Assembly (NCBI GenBank): GCA_018649665.1
Contig: JABIHL010000011.1
Span: 1 to 39,809, forward strand
DNA from: Chloroflexota bacterium
Lineage (GTDB): Bacteria > Chloroflexota > Dehalococcoidia > Lucifugimonadales > Lucifugimonadaceae
DNA: 39,809 bases
Direction of reading: 5' to 3'
Shown: in pieces, positions 17,098-24,241 of the stretch
Numbering within the stretch: position 1 is the first letter of the stretch
Layout of the letters: each line of letters begins with the position of its first letter
The notes under the pieces: generated by a model
What the model was told of the DNA's origin: nothing
The model's input: only the letters and a program-made list of their open reading frames with translations
The model's database searches: none
Position numbers and translations under genes: made by a program

Positions 17098-19086
17098 TTG
17101 GCAAAGTCCGTACCGCACGATTATCACTACGATCTAAAGACTGCTTCCAATCCCTCGATAAGCCCGAACGACAAAGCAGTTGCGTTCACAGTTCACCAGT
17201 TCGATCGTTCAACGCACAAGGCAAGTACCGATATCTTCGTGAAAAGCCTTGGGAACTCATCGGCGCTGACCCAGATGACGGATTCAGGTACTGCTTCAAA
17301 GCCAACTTGGTCGCCCGATAACAAACGGATTGCCTATTTGGATGAAGACGAATCGGGAGTGAAGCAGATTTTCACTCGCTTGGCATCGGGTGGTGATCGT
17401 AAAACGATCACTGCCCAAATTGCGGATGTCGACGCCATAGCGTGGTCGCCCGACCGATCGAAGATCGCATTTAGAGGTTTAGTGCCTGGCATCGACGAAC
17501 AGGATGCGATTACCGCTGATCCTGATTTGCCCAAAATACGAACGGCGCGCCGAATCAGGTATCGGCAAGATGGCGTTGGGTGGCGCGGCGACTCGTTTCA
17601 TCACATTTACATCTACAACTTCGATACAAAACAAACTACGCAAATCACCGACGGTGAAGGCGATGATGGCCCGCCAGTCTGGTCGCCAGATAGTTCTCAA
17701 ATAGCGTTCATCTCAGATCGAACGGCAGAGCGTGATCTCAGTTCAAAAACTGAACTATATGTATGTAACGCCGACGGTTCGTCGCTTACCCAATGGTCGG
17801 GCGATATGTTCATGGTCGAGTCGATTGCATGGTCGCCTGATGCGACCCGTATCGCAGTCACGGGCGGAAAGGACAAGGCTGAGGTAGGTGGCTATGGGCT
17901 CACCACGCAATCGAGTGTGTACGTCCTCGAACTCGGTAAAAGTCCGCAAAAACTGACCGACGACTCGATACGCCCGCACGCTAACGGCGCTGGATTTTCA
18001 GTTACTGCGGGCAGTCCATCTATGTCCTGGTCAGAAGCAGGTGTCGGAATCGTATTCGGAGCCGACTCTAAAGGGCAGTCACATGTAGCGATCGCTAATC
18101 CCGATTCGCCGGGTGATGTTCGATTAGTCTCTGATGGATGGTCGATCACAGAATTAGCGATCAGTTCTCAGGCCGGATTCGCAGTCGTGGCGGCAAGTTC
18201 TCCAACGTCACACGGCGAATTGTTCCTGATTGATCTCAACTCTGGTGATGTGCACACCACTACTCACCTGAACTCTAGATTTTTCGACAATCATGATGTC
18301 GCTGGTCTTGAGAAGTTCACTATCGACAACGGCGGATTCGAGATCGAATCGAGGGTGTGGTTCCCGGCAGACTTCGATCCTGCAAAAAAATATCCTCTAC
18401 TTCTCGACATTCACGGCGGGCCTCATAGCGCTTTCAACGACTCGTTCTATCCGATTCATCAGGTCGCTGCGGGGGCCGGATACGTGGTCGTAGCGCCAAA
18501 CCCAAGAGGATCTTCGTCGTATGGACTCGACTTCGCCACAGCAGTACATGGTGATTGGGGCATCGGTGACTATCAGGACGTAATCGCTGCGATGGAGCAC
18601 GTTGCGGCACGTGAGTACATCGATGAGACTCGGGTGGTTATTCACGGGTCGAGCTACGGAGGGTTTATGTCGAGCTGGGCTGTTGGCCATACCAACAGGT
18701 TCAACGCCGCCGTTATCGCAGCTCCAGTCACGAATCTTTCAAGCTTCTACGGAACGTCAGACATTGGCGTGAACTTCTCTGAGACTCAGCTTGGCGGTGA
18801 GCGATTCGAACGAATCGAACACTATCGGGAGCATTCACCGCTTACGTACGCCAGAAACGTAGACACTCCGGTTCTGCTGCTGCACGGTGAAGACGATGTG
18901 CGAGTGCCTATCGAACAGTCAGAACAGTACTTTGTTGCGTTGAAGCGACATGGCAAAGAGGTTGAGTTTGTTCGGCTCCCCGGCACTAGTCATGGAATAT
19001 TCAGAGCGAAACATCCATTAATCCGCAGTCAGTACTTCAGAAGAATGCTCGACTGGTTCGAGCACCACAACGGTTCACCGAGATAA
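17098..19086 (+). CDS. S9 family prolyl oligopeptidase/acylaminoacyl peptidase
   Basis: Serine peptidase of 662 residues with no signal peptide. Residues up to about 390 form a TolB/WD40-like beta-propeller with repeated WSPD-type motifs (TWSPDNKRIAYL, AWSPDRSKIAF, VWSPDSSQIAF, AWSPDATRIAV). The C-terminal alpha/beta-hydrolase domain has the nucleophile Ser519 in GSSYGG, Asp600 in HGEDDVRVP and His632 in TSHGIF. It would cleave short peptides in the cytosol. The start is TTG at 17098 with only a weak AGG upstream, so it is less certain than the rest. It converges on a response regulator gene with a strong hairpin between them. Confidence 0.93.
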   Translation: MAKSVPHDYHYDLKTASNPSISPNDKAVAFTVHQFDRSTHKASTDIFVKSLGNSSALTQMTDSGTASKPTWSPDNKRIAYLDEDESGVKQIFTRLASGGDRKTITAQIADVDAIAWSPDRSKIAFRGLVPGIDEQDAITADPDLPKIRTARRIRYRQDGVGWRGDSFHHIYIYNFDTKQTTQITDGEGDDGPPVWSPDSSQIAFISDRTAERDLSSKTELYVCNADGSSLTQWSGDMFMVESIAWSPDATRIAVTGGKDKAEVGGYGLTTQSSVYVLELGKSPQKLTDDSIRPHANGAGFSVTAGSPSMSWSEAGVGIVFGADSKGQSHVAIANPDSPGDVRLVSDGWSITELAISSQAGFAVVAASSPTSHGELFLIDLNSGDVHTTTHLNSRFFDNHDVAGLEKFTIDNGGFEIESRVWFPADFDPAKKYPLLLDIHGGPHSAFNDSFYPIHQVAAGAGYVVVAPNPRGSSSYGLDFATAVHGDWGIGDYQDVIAAMEHVAAREYIDETRVVIHGSSYGGFMSSWAVGHTNRFNAAVIAAPVTNLSSFYGTSDIGVNFSETQLGGERFERIEHYREHSPLTYARNVDTPVLLLHGEDDVRVPIEQSEQYFVALKRHGKEVEFVRLPGTSHGIFRAKHPLIRSQYFRRMLDWFEHHNGSPR

Positions 19087-19137
19087 TGATTCGCAGTGGT
19101 TGTTCATCGGTTCGAACTTCATCGAGTTAAACAAGAA

Positions 19138-19160
19138 GGGTCGGTGCAATGCACCGACCC
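19138..19160. terminator. Bidirectional hairpin terminator
   Basis: GGGTCGGTGCA and TGCACCGACCC pair around a single central base, so a folded RNA would have about nine pairs and a small loop. It sits between the convergent S9 peptidase and response regulator genes. Read on the minus strand it is followed by a T-rich stretch, so it best serves the regulator gene. Confidence 0.75.
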
Positions 19161-19183
19161 TGTAATGATTCGTACGAACTGAT

Positions 19184-19912
19184 CTAAGCGATCATCTGCA
19201 ACGGTGACATAACGTCTGCAGAACGTTCTACGTCGCCTTCATGCATTGGAAGCTGACCGGTCGACTCTAGATACGTAAGGATAGCGAATACACGCCCGTG
19301 CCTCTCGCCGTTTGAGTTGAAACCAAGCTTCGCAAGCACGCTGCTGATGTGGTGTTCAACAGTTCGTGGCTGAATGAACAGTGCCTCAGCAATTGCTCGG
19401 TTTGAGTGAGCCTTTGCCATTAGTCCAAGAACCTGAAGCTCACGTGGGCTGAGATTCTTGAGTGCTCCGCTCAAGCGAACGCCTTCATCGGAAGTAAGCT
19501 TCGAGACCATTGCTGGGTCGAGAACTGTGCGTCCTGCGGTTACATCTTCGATAGATCGAACGATGTCACGTGTGTTACGCAGAGTTGACTTCAGTAAGAA
19601 AGCTTTTCCTGCGGAATCATCACGCATGAACTCTTTCAAGTACTCGCCACGATCGTGAGTTGAGAGCATGACTAGACCCGTTTTTGGGCTGTCTACTCGT
19701 AACTGACGTGCGACTTGTATACCGTTGATCATCGGTAGGCTGACATCAAGAATCGCTACAGATGGCTGCAGCGACTTTGCCATAGATATGGCACTACGAC
19801 CATCGGCTGCCACGCCGACGACGTCGATTCCCGGCTCTCGGTCGAGAAGAAGTGCAAGACTTTCACGAGTCAGTTCGTGATCGTCTGCTATTAGAACAGA
19901 TATTGTTTGCAT
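19184..19912 (-). CDS. NarL/FixJ-type response regulator at the upstream edge of the archaellum locus
   Basis: Two-component response regulator of 242 residues. The receiver domain (1-125) has the acidic pair in IADDHE, phosphoacceptor Asp56 in VAILDVSLP and a Lys in FLLKSTL. The C-terminal LuxR-type helix-turn-helix (about 155-215: LSPRELQVLGLMA, NRAIAEALFIQPRTVEHHISSVLAKLGF) is intact, so it should bind DNA. It is divergent from the first archaellin gene across a 440-base gap. Its receiver carries the same extended linker before the Lys (FMRDDSAGKAFLLK) as the regulator at 34929, and both end in a matching tail (ILTYLEST/LLYLQET), so the two are paralogs at opposite ends of the locus. Control of archaellin transcription is inferred from position. 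Confidence 0.92.
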   Translation of the reverse strand: MQTISVLIADDHELTRESLALLLDREPGIDVVGVAADGRSAISMAKSLQPSVAILDVSLPMINGIQVARQLRVDSPKTGLVMLSTHDRGEYLKEFMRDDSAGKAFLLKSTLRNTRDIVRSIEDVTAGRTVLDPAMVSKLTSDEGVRLSGALKNLSPRELQVLGLMAKAHSNRAIAEALFIQPRTVEHHISSVLAKLGFNSNGERHGRVFAILTYLESTGQLPMHEGDVERSADVMSPLQMIA

Positions 19913-20352
19913 TCGAATTTCCCCTGTATACGATCAAGAATCTGACGGGATTACTTGAATCGTTTGCCCCCGTTACGTATAGGTACGGGCTTAAGGCGCA
20001 ATACTGATGCCGGGTATTGCTAGCCGTTTCCTACCGAACGTATCCCCTAATACTCTCCGCCAATAGTTCATGTGTCGTTAGCGCAACCCACGCGTCATGC
20101 TAGGTGGCAATACATGAGTGCGTTCACACACCCCGTTCGTACCCCGCACCCTGCACCCCATGTGGGTAAGTACACCGGGGTTCTTGGTGCGATCCCAATT
20201 CCCCACACCCGACTGTCTGAATACTGTTGATTAGTAGATAAAACGGACGGTCAGGTCGAGTACGCGCCCTCGTGCGCACGCTCCTTCTAATCCTCTTACT
20301 CCACGTGTGTGGTGAATCGGGGAATGACCAGAGCTTGAGGAGCATCCGAGAG
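19913..20352. promoter_or_regulatory. Long divergent regulatory region before archaellin 1
   Basis: This 440-base gap holds no convincing gene. It contains an imperfect palindrome (CCCGT to ACGGG, about 19968-19988) with an ACGTATAGGTAC centre, and related CGTATA/GTATACG words nearby, possible regulator sites. C-rich sequence at 20130-20210 includes TGTGGGTAAGTACACCGGGG (from 20161), which weakly resembles the 31-bp element before archaellins 3-5. GGAG at 20339-20342 is the ribosome site for ATG 20353. No promoter is assigned with confidence. Confidence 0.5.
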
Positions 20353-21087
20353 ATGATCACGAAACAGCTGGATACAAAAGAACCCCAGCAGCAGCGCGGT
20401 ATTACTGGATTAGAGACTGCGATTATTTTGATCGCATTCGTCGTAGTAGCGTCAGTGTTCTCATTTACGGTTTTGTCGACAGGTGTCTTCGCTTCAGAGC
20501 GATCAAAAGAAACTGTCTACGCAGTCCTTGAAGAAGCCAAGAGTTCGCTCAACCCAAGCGGCAGCATCATCGCCTTTAAAGGACGCGCTGGAACCTCGAC
20601 GGACGAAGACTCCATTTACAAAATTCAGTTCGTACTATCAAACGCCATTGCCGGCGAGCCAGTCGACATGACTCCTCCATACACAGTTGATGCGACGAAC
20701 ACCGATCCTGATATCTCTTCAGGTTCGGAATACAAGACCGTGATCTCCTACCAGGATAAAAATCAGTATATTTCCGATGTTCCCTGGTCTATCAAAATGC
20801 TTGGTCAGTCATCAAACGACTTCCTAGTGGAACAGGGCGAAAAAGCTGAAATCACTGTGTGGATCTTGCAGCGACTCAATGGTGTTGCGGATCCTCTCTC
20901 GAACAATGGCGTGTCCACATACAATTCAACCGATTCCAATGGGAGCAGCGGAATATTGACCACGGGCGGGACCCTGCTCAATGCAAACGACCAGTTCACC
21001 CTGGAAGTGAAGCCTGAAAGCGGTTCGACTATTGCCATTCAGCGAACAACACCAGCACGTCTCGACACAATTATGGATCTGAAATAA
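20353..21087 (+). CDS. arlB: Archaellin 1 (archaeal-type flagellin)
   Basis: Structural subunit of an archaellum filament, 244 residues. A short basic/polar leader (MITKQLDTKEPQQQRG) is followed by ITGLETAIILIAFVVVASVF, the class III signal-peptide arrangement in which an archaeal prepilin peptidase cuts after Gly and the hydrophobic helix packs into the filament core. The rest is a beta-rich outer domain. The upstream frame extends to 20272, but ATG 20353 has GGAG ten bases before it and gives a leader of normal size. It is the most divergent of five tandem archaellins (SVFSFTVLSTGVFASERSKETVYAV) and carries its own terminator. A minor or basal subunit role is possible but unproven. Confidence 0.93.
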   Translation: MITKQLDTKEPQQQRGITGLETAIILIAFVVVASVFSFTVLSTGVFASERSKETVYAVLEEAKSSLNPSGSIIAFKGRAGTSTDEDSIYKIQFVLSNAIAGEPVDMTPPYTVDATNTDPDISSGSEYKTVISYQDKNQYISDVPWSIKMLGQSSNDFLVEQGEKAEITVWILQRLNGVADPLSNNGVSTYNSTDSNGSSGILTTGGTLLNANDQFTLEVKPESGSTIAIQRTTPARLDTIMDLK

Positions 21088-21113
21088 CTTTCAAATCATC
21101 CAATCATAGTAGA

Positions 21114-21143
21114 AACGACCAGCGGAAATTCGCTGGTCGTTTT
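21114..21143 (+). terminator. Intrinsic terminator after archaellin 1
   Basis: AACGACCAGCG pairs with CGCTGGTCGTT around a six-base loop and runs into TTTT. It lies 27 bases after the stop codon and separates archaellin 1 from archaellin 2. Confidence 0.9.
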
Positions 21144-21309
21144 CGTTAAAGGTATTGGTGGCAGCACATTCAAGTTTGTGTGCCGACCCAACCGACTAAA
21201 TATTTCCCAATAACTAATGTTGAAATTAAGAGATACGTCATTGCGATTTGATCTAAGAAATCCATTTGGCGCAAAGAGAACTATTACGGGATTTGGGGAG
21301 GCTGCAGAA

Positions 21310-22020
21310 ATGTTGTTCAATAGAGAAACGAATGTCGGTGCACAAAAAGGGATTACCGGTCTTGAGACCGCGATTATCCTTATCGCATTCGTAGTAGTGG
21401 CTTCGGTATTCGCATTTACCGTATTGTCGACTGGAATATTCGCTTCCGAGCGATCGAAAGAAACCGTATTCACCGGATTGCAGGAAGCCAAAAGCTCAAT
21501 CGAGCCACGTGGTTCTGTGATCGCCTTCAAGGCAAATCGCGGTGGTACAGACACCATATTCAAAGTTTCGTGGGTTGTTTCTAATGCAGTCGCCGGTGAG
21601 CCGGTCGACCTGACACCGCCTTACACAGAGGGTGCAGACGGAACAGACCCAGACATCGTCACAGACGCAGAATACAAGACGGTGATTTCATACACCGACA
21701 TCAATCAGCACCTCAATGACGTCCCATGGACAGTATCTTGGGTTGGTAATAACAATGGTGACAATCTGCTCGAAGAAGGTGAAAAGGGCGAGATTACCGT
21801 CTGGCTTCTAGAGCGAACCACAACCGTGGGCATCACCGACGCCAGCGCAGCTGGGTTCTGGGTAGCAGACGCCAATGGTTCTCATGGAATGCTTGCAGGA
21901 GCCACGCTGATCAGCACGAACGACCAGTTTACTTTCGAGATGAAGCCAGAAAGCGGAGCTGTGTTGACGATGCAACGAACTGCACCTTCAAGGCTCGACA
22001 CCATCATGGACCTCAAGTAG
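21310..22020 (+). CDS. arlB: Archaellin 2
   Basis: Second archaellin, 236 residues. The leader MLFNRETNVGAQKG precedes ITGLETAIILIAFVVVASVF, so processing is expected after the K-G pair. The outer domain contains the family segments VVSNAVAGEPVDLTPPY, AEYKTVISYTD and DQFTFEMKPESGAVL, and the chain ends in RLDTIMDLK like all five copies. An upstream frame opens at 21217, but ATG 21310 has GGGGAG nine bases before it. Its leader region lacks the 31-bp element and the hairpin module seen before archaellins 3-5, so its expression is probably controlled differently. Confidence 0.94.
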   Translation: MLFNRETNVGAQKGITGLETAIILIAFVVVASVFAFTVLSTGIFASERSKETVFTGLQEAKSSIEPRGSVIAFKANRGGTDTIFKVSWVVSNAVAGEPVDLTPPYTEGADGTDPDIVTDAEYKTVISYTDINQHLNDVPWTVSWVGNNNGDNLLEEGEKGEITVWLLERTTTVGITDASAAGFWVADANGSHGMLAGATLISTNDQFTFEMKPESGAVLTMQRTAPSRLDTIMDLK

Positions 22021-22053
22021 GGCCAACCAGATCAACGTTCAATAGAACTTTCG

Positions 22054-22085
22054 AAACAGCCATCGGTTTTCCGATGGCTGTTTTT
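22054..22085 (+). terminator. Intrinsic terminator after archaellin 2
   Basis: CAGCCATCGG, a TTTT loop and CCGATGGCTG followed by TTTTT; flanking A's can pair with the T tract. The stem is identical to the one after archaellin 3. Confidence 0.95.
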
Positions 22086-22098
22086 GCTTAAAGCACCC

Positions 22099-22129
22099 TG
22101 TGGGCTACCCGCCCCCACACGTTGGAGTG
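22099..22129 (+). promoter_or_regulatory. 31-bp conserved element upstream of archaellin 3
   Basis: First of three copies of a 31-bp element placed just after the preceding archaellin's terminator. The shared pattern is TGTGGGCTACC, a C-rich middle and TTGGAGTG at the end; here GTGGG and CCCAC form an inverted repeat. It is likely an operator, promoter part or activator site for the next archaellin. No sigma-70 boxes are clear. Confidence 0.65.
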
Positions 22130-22229
22130 CACGCAATACCCCAACGAACTCTCTGGTCATAGCTTTATATACATAACTGCGATAACTGTCACTCGGTGCT
22201 AAGCCAGGGTCGAGATACAGATGCAGTGT

Positions 22230-22280
22230 TGAGGAAGACCAACTGGCTACCATCCCAATAATGAGGATGGATCTAGGAGA
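22230..22280 (+). promoter_or_regulatory. Structured 5' leader of archaellin 3
   Basis: TGAGGAAGACC (22230-22240) is followed after nine bases by a six-pair hairpin CCATCC/GGATGG (22250-22270) and after four bases by AGGAGA (22275-22280), six bases before the ATG. The same module precedes archaellins 4 and 5 with different stem bases but kept pairing. The block could also open a leader peptide (TTG AGG AAG ACC, stopping after ten codons). Confidence 0.65.
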
Positions 22281-22286
22281 TAGAAA

Positions 22287-23012
22287 ATGTTTACGCACAA
22301 CTTCGGTTCGCCGAAGAGCGAAAAGGGTATTACCGGTCTTGAGACCGCCATTATCCTTATCGCATTCGTGGTAGTCGCATCAGTTTTCGCATTCACGGTT
22401 CTCTCAACAGGTATCTTTGCCTCTGAGCGATCCAAAGAGACGGTTTTCTCCGGACTCGAAGAAGCGAAGAGCTCGATCGAACCACGTGGTTCTGTTATCG
22501 CTTACAAAGGCAACATCAGTGGATCAAACGACACGATCTACAAGGTTTCGTTTGTAGTTTCTAACGCAGTCGCCGGTGAGCCAGTTGACCTGACTCCTCC
22601 ATACACTGCTGGAGGCTCTGGTTCCGATCCAGACATCGTTGCAAGTGCTGAGTACAAGACGGTTGTTTCGTTCATCGATGGCAACCAGTACCTCAACGAT
22701 GTTCCATGGTCTGTTTCTTGGGTTGGTAACAGTAACTCGGACAGCCTACTCGAAGAGGGTGAAAAGGCCGAGATTTCAGTCTGGTTGCTCCGCCGTGACT
22801 TTGACACTCAGGCCACCGACCCTACCGCAACTGGTGGTGTAGCTTACTGGGCTGCTGCCGACGCGAACGGTTCACGTGGAATGCTTTCAACCGACACCTT
22901 CGTCGGCACGAACGACCAGTTCACTATCGAAATGAAGCCAGAGAGCGGAGCTGTGTTGACCATTCAGCGAACATCGCCTTCCAGGCTCGACACGATCATG
23001 GACCTCAAGTAG
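22287..23012 (+). CDS. arlB: Archaellin 3
   Basis: Third archaellin, 241 residues. The leader MFTHNFGSPKSEKG is followed by ITGLETAIILIAFVVVASVF, with expected cleavage after K-G. AGGAGA sits six bases before the ATG. The N-terminal coding region (about 22320-22490) is almost identical at base level to that of archaellin 4, while the outer domain differs (it has the segment RRDFDTQATDPTATGGVAYW), which suggests recent duplication or gene conversion of the core-forming part. It has its own upstream element, structured leader and terminator. Confidence 0.95.
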   Translation: MFTHNFGSPKSEKGITGLETAIILIAFVVVASVFAFTVLSTGIFASERSKETVFSGLEEAKSSIEPRGSVIAYKGNISGSNDTIYKVSFVVSNAVAGEPVDLTPPYTAGGSGSDPDIVASAEYKTVVSFIDGNQYLNDVPWSVSWVGNSNSDSLLEEGEKAEISVWLLRRDFDTQATDPTATGGVAYWAAADANGSRGMLSTDTFVGTNDQFTIEMKPESGAVLTIQRTSPSRLDTIMDLK

Positions 23013-23048
23013 TTCCTAATCGTCAAACGTTCAATAGAACAAACGAAT

Positions 23049-23075
23049 CAGCCATCGGTTTTCCGATGGCTGTTT
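23049..23075 (+). terminator. Intrinsic terminator after archaellin 3
   Basis: CAGCCATCGG, TTTT loop, CCGATGGCTG, then TTT. Same stem and loop as the terminator after archaellin 2, so it was copied with the gene unit. Confidence 0.92.
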
Positions 23076-23089
23076 CTATTAACCGAGTG

Positions 23090-23120
23090 TGTGGGCTACC
23101 CGCCCCCACGCATTGGAGTG
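23090..23120 (+). promoter_or_regulatory. 31-bp conserved element upstream of archaellin 4
   Basis: Second copy of the TGTGGGCTACC...TTGGAGTG element, at the same place relative to the upstream terminator. The central C-rich part keeps the GTGGG/CCCAC inverted repeat. Confidence 0.65.
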
Positions 23121-23221
23121 GTCTCAATTTCCCAGAACCACGACCGAGCATATCTTTGAATACATAGCCGTACCGATCAATGAGAAGCATCTGGTCAGAG
23201 CAACTCAAAGAGGTTACGGCA

Positions 23222-23269
23222 ATGAGGAAGACCATTCTGACCCCGCCGCAAATGGCGGATATTAGGAGA
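23222..23269 (+). promoter_or_regulatory. Structured 5' leader of archaellin 4
   Basis: TGAGGAAGACC (23223-23233), nine bases, then hairpin CCGCCG/TGGCGG (23243-23258, one G-U pair), five bases, then AGGAGA (23264-23269). The ATG at 23222, which has AAAGAGG upstream, would open a 36-codon overlapping frame (M-R-K-T-I-L...) that runs into the archaellin gene in another frame. Confidence 0.65.
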
Positions 23270-23276
23270 TACGTAA

Positions 23277-23990
23277 ATGTTTACGCACACCTTCGGCACG
23301 CCGAAGAACGAAAAGGGTATTACCGGTCTTGAGACCGCGATTATCCTTATCGCATTCGTGGTAGTCGCATCAGTTTTCGCATTCACGGTTCTCTCAACAG
23401 GTATCTTTGCCTCTGAGCGATCCAAAGAGACGGTTTTTGCCGGACTCGAAGAAGCGAAGAGCTCGATCGAACCACGTGGTTCGGTTATCGCATACAAGGG
23501 CCTTGTTGGATCCACCGAGACAATCTACAAAGTGGTATTTGTCGTATCTAACGCTGTCGCCGGTGAGCCTGTCGACCTGACAGCTCCTTACACTGCAGGC
23601 GGCTCTGGAACTGACCCAGATATCGTTTCAAACGCTGAGTACAAGACTGTTGTTTCGTACACAGACAAGAACCAATACCTTTCAGACGTACCTTGGTCGC
23701 TTGACTGGGTTGGTAACGCCAACTCCGACAGCCTTCTTGAAGAGGGTGAAAAGGCCGAGATCACTGTGTGGTTGCTCGAGCGAAACACCGGAACTGCGAT
23801 CGGGTCATCCGACAGTACTGGTGAATACGCTGCAGCAGATGTCAATGGTGCTTCTGGCATCCTTCAGGGTGGCACTCTAGTTGGGACAAACGACAAGTTC
23901 TCCCTCGAAATGAAGCCCGAAAGCGGCGCAGTACTGACAATTCAGCGAACTGCCCCTTCACGGCTCGACACGGTTATGGACCTCAAGTAG
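23277..23990 (+). CDS. arlB: Archaellin 4
   Basis: Fourth archaellin, 237 residues. The leader MFTHTFGTPKNEKG precedes ITGLETAIILIAFVVVASVF. The N-terminal third is near-identical to archaellin 3 and the outer domain is closer to archaellin 5 (DWVGNANSDSLLEEGEKAEITVWLLER). The variable loop (TGTAIGSSDSTGEYAAADVNG) is unique. AGGAGA lies seven bases before the ATG. Own element, leader and terminator, so it is an independent transcription unit. Confidence 0.95.
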   Translation: MFTHTFGTPKNEKGITGLETAIILIAFVVVASVFAFTVLSTGIFASERSKETVFAGLEEAKSSIEPRGSVIAYKGLVGSTETIYKVVFVVSNAVAGEPVDLTAPYTAGGSGTDPDIVSNAEYKTVVSYTDKNQYLSDVPWSLDWVGNANSDSLLEEGEKAEITVWLLERNTGTAIGSSDSTGEYAAADVNGASGILQGGTLVGTNDKFSLEMKPESGAVLTIQRTAPSRLDTVMDLK

Positions 23991-24013
23991 TTCCTAACTA
24001 AATAGAACTTTTG

Positions 24014-24044
24014 AAACAGCCACCGGTAACACGGTGGCTGTTTT
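24014..24044 (+). terminator. Intrinsic terminator after archaellin 4
   Basis: CAGCCACCG pairs with CGGTGGCTG around a six-base loop and is followed by TTTT. The outer CAGCCA/TGGCTG pairs match the terminators of copies 2 and 3, while the upper stem has changed from ATCGG/CCGAT to ACCG/CGGT with pairing kept. Confidence 0.93.
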
Positions 24045-24057
24045 CGTGTGGGTCGTA

Positions 24058-24088
24058 TGTGGGCTACCACACCCCCCGTGTTGGAGTG
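24058..24088 (+). promoter_or_regulatory. 31-bp conserved element upstream of archaellin 5
   Basis: Third copy: TGTGGGCTACC, then ACACCCCCCGTG in the middle and TTGGAGTG at the end. The ends are invariant across the three copies and the middle varies, as expected for a bipartite protein-binding site. Confidence 0.65.
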
Positions 24089-24187
24089 CCCCTGATGTTG
24101 TAATCCACTGTTTCCCACTAATTTAGAAGCATCGCTGAATTAACTGGACGAGTAACACGGTTGGCAACTCGACACCAGGACAGCAAA

Positions 24188-24232
24188 TGAGGATGACCTG
24201 CTGACCTCGCCTATCCGGCGACAACTAGGAGA
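24188..24232 (+). promoter_or_regulatory. Structured 5' leader of archaellin 5
   Basis: TGAGGATGACC (24188-24198), eight bases, then hairpin TCGCC/GGCGA (24207-24221, five-base loop), five bases, then AGGAGA (24227-24232). The ATG at 24187 preceded by AGGA would open a five-codon peptide M-R-M-T-C. Confidence 0.65.
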
Positions 24233-24241
24233 CCGGAAAAA

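Noticed and set aside
20272-20352. Signal-peptide-like extension (MRTLLLILLLHVCG) of archaellin 1
   Set aside because: A normal class III leader starts at ATG 20353 with a good ribosome site; the extension would make an unusual double signal.
22021-24241. CRISPR array reading of the regular archaellin gaps
   Set aside because: The repeats are terminators, leaders and elements about 1 kb apart with genes between them, not short direct repeats with unique spacers.
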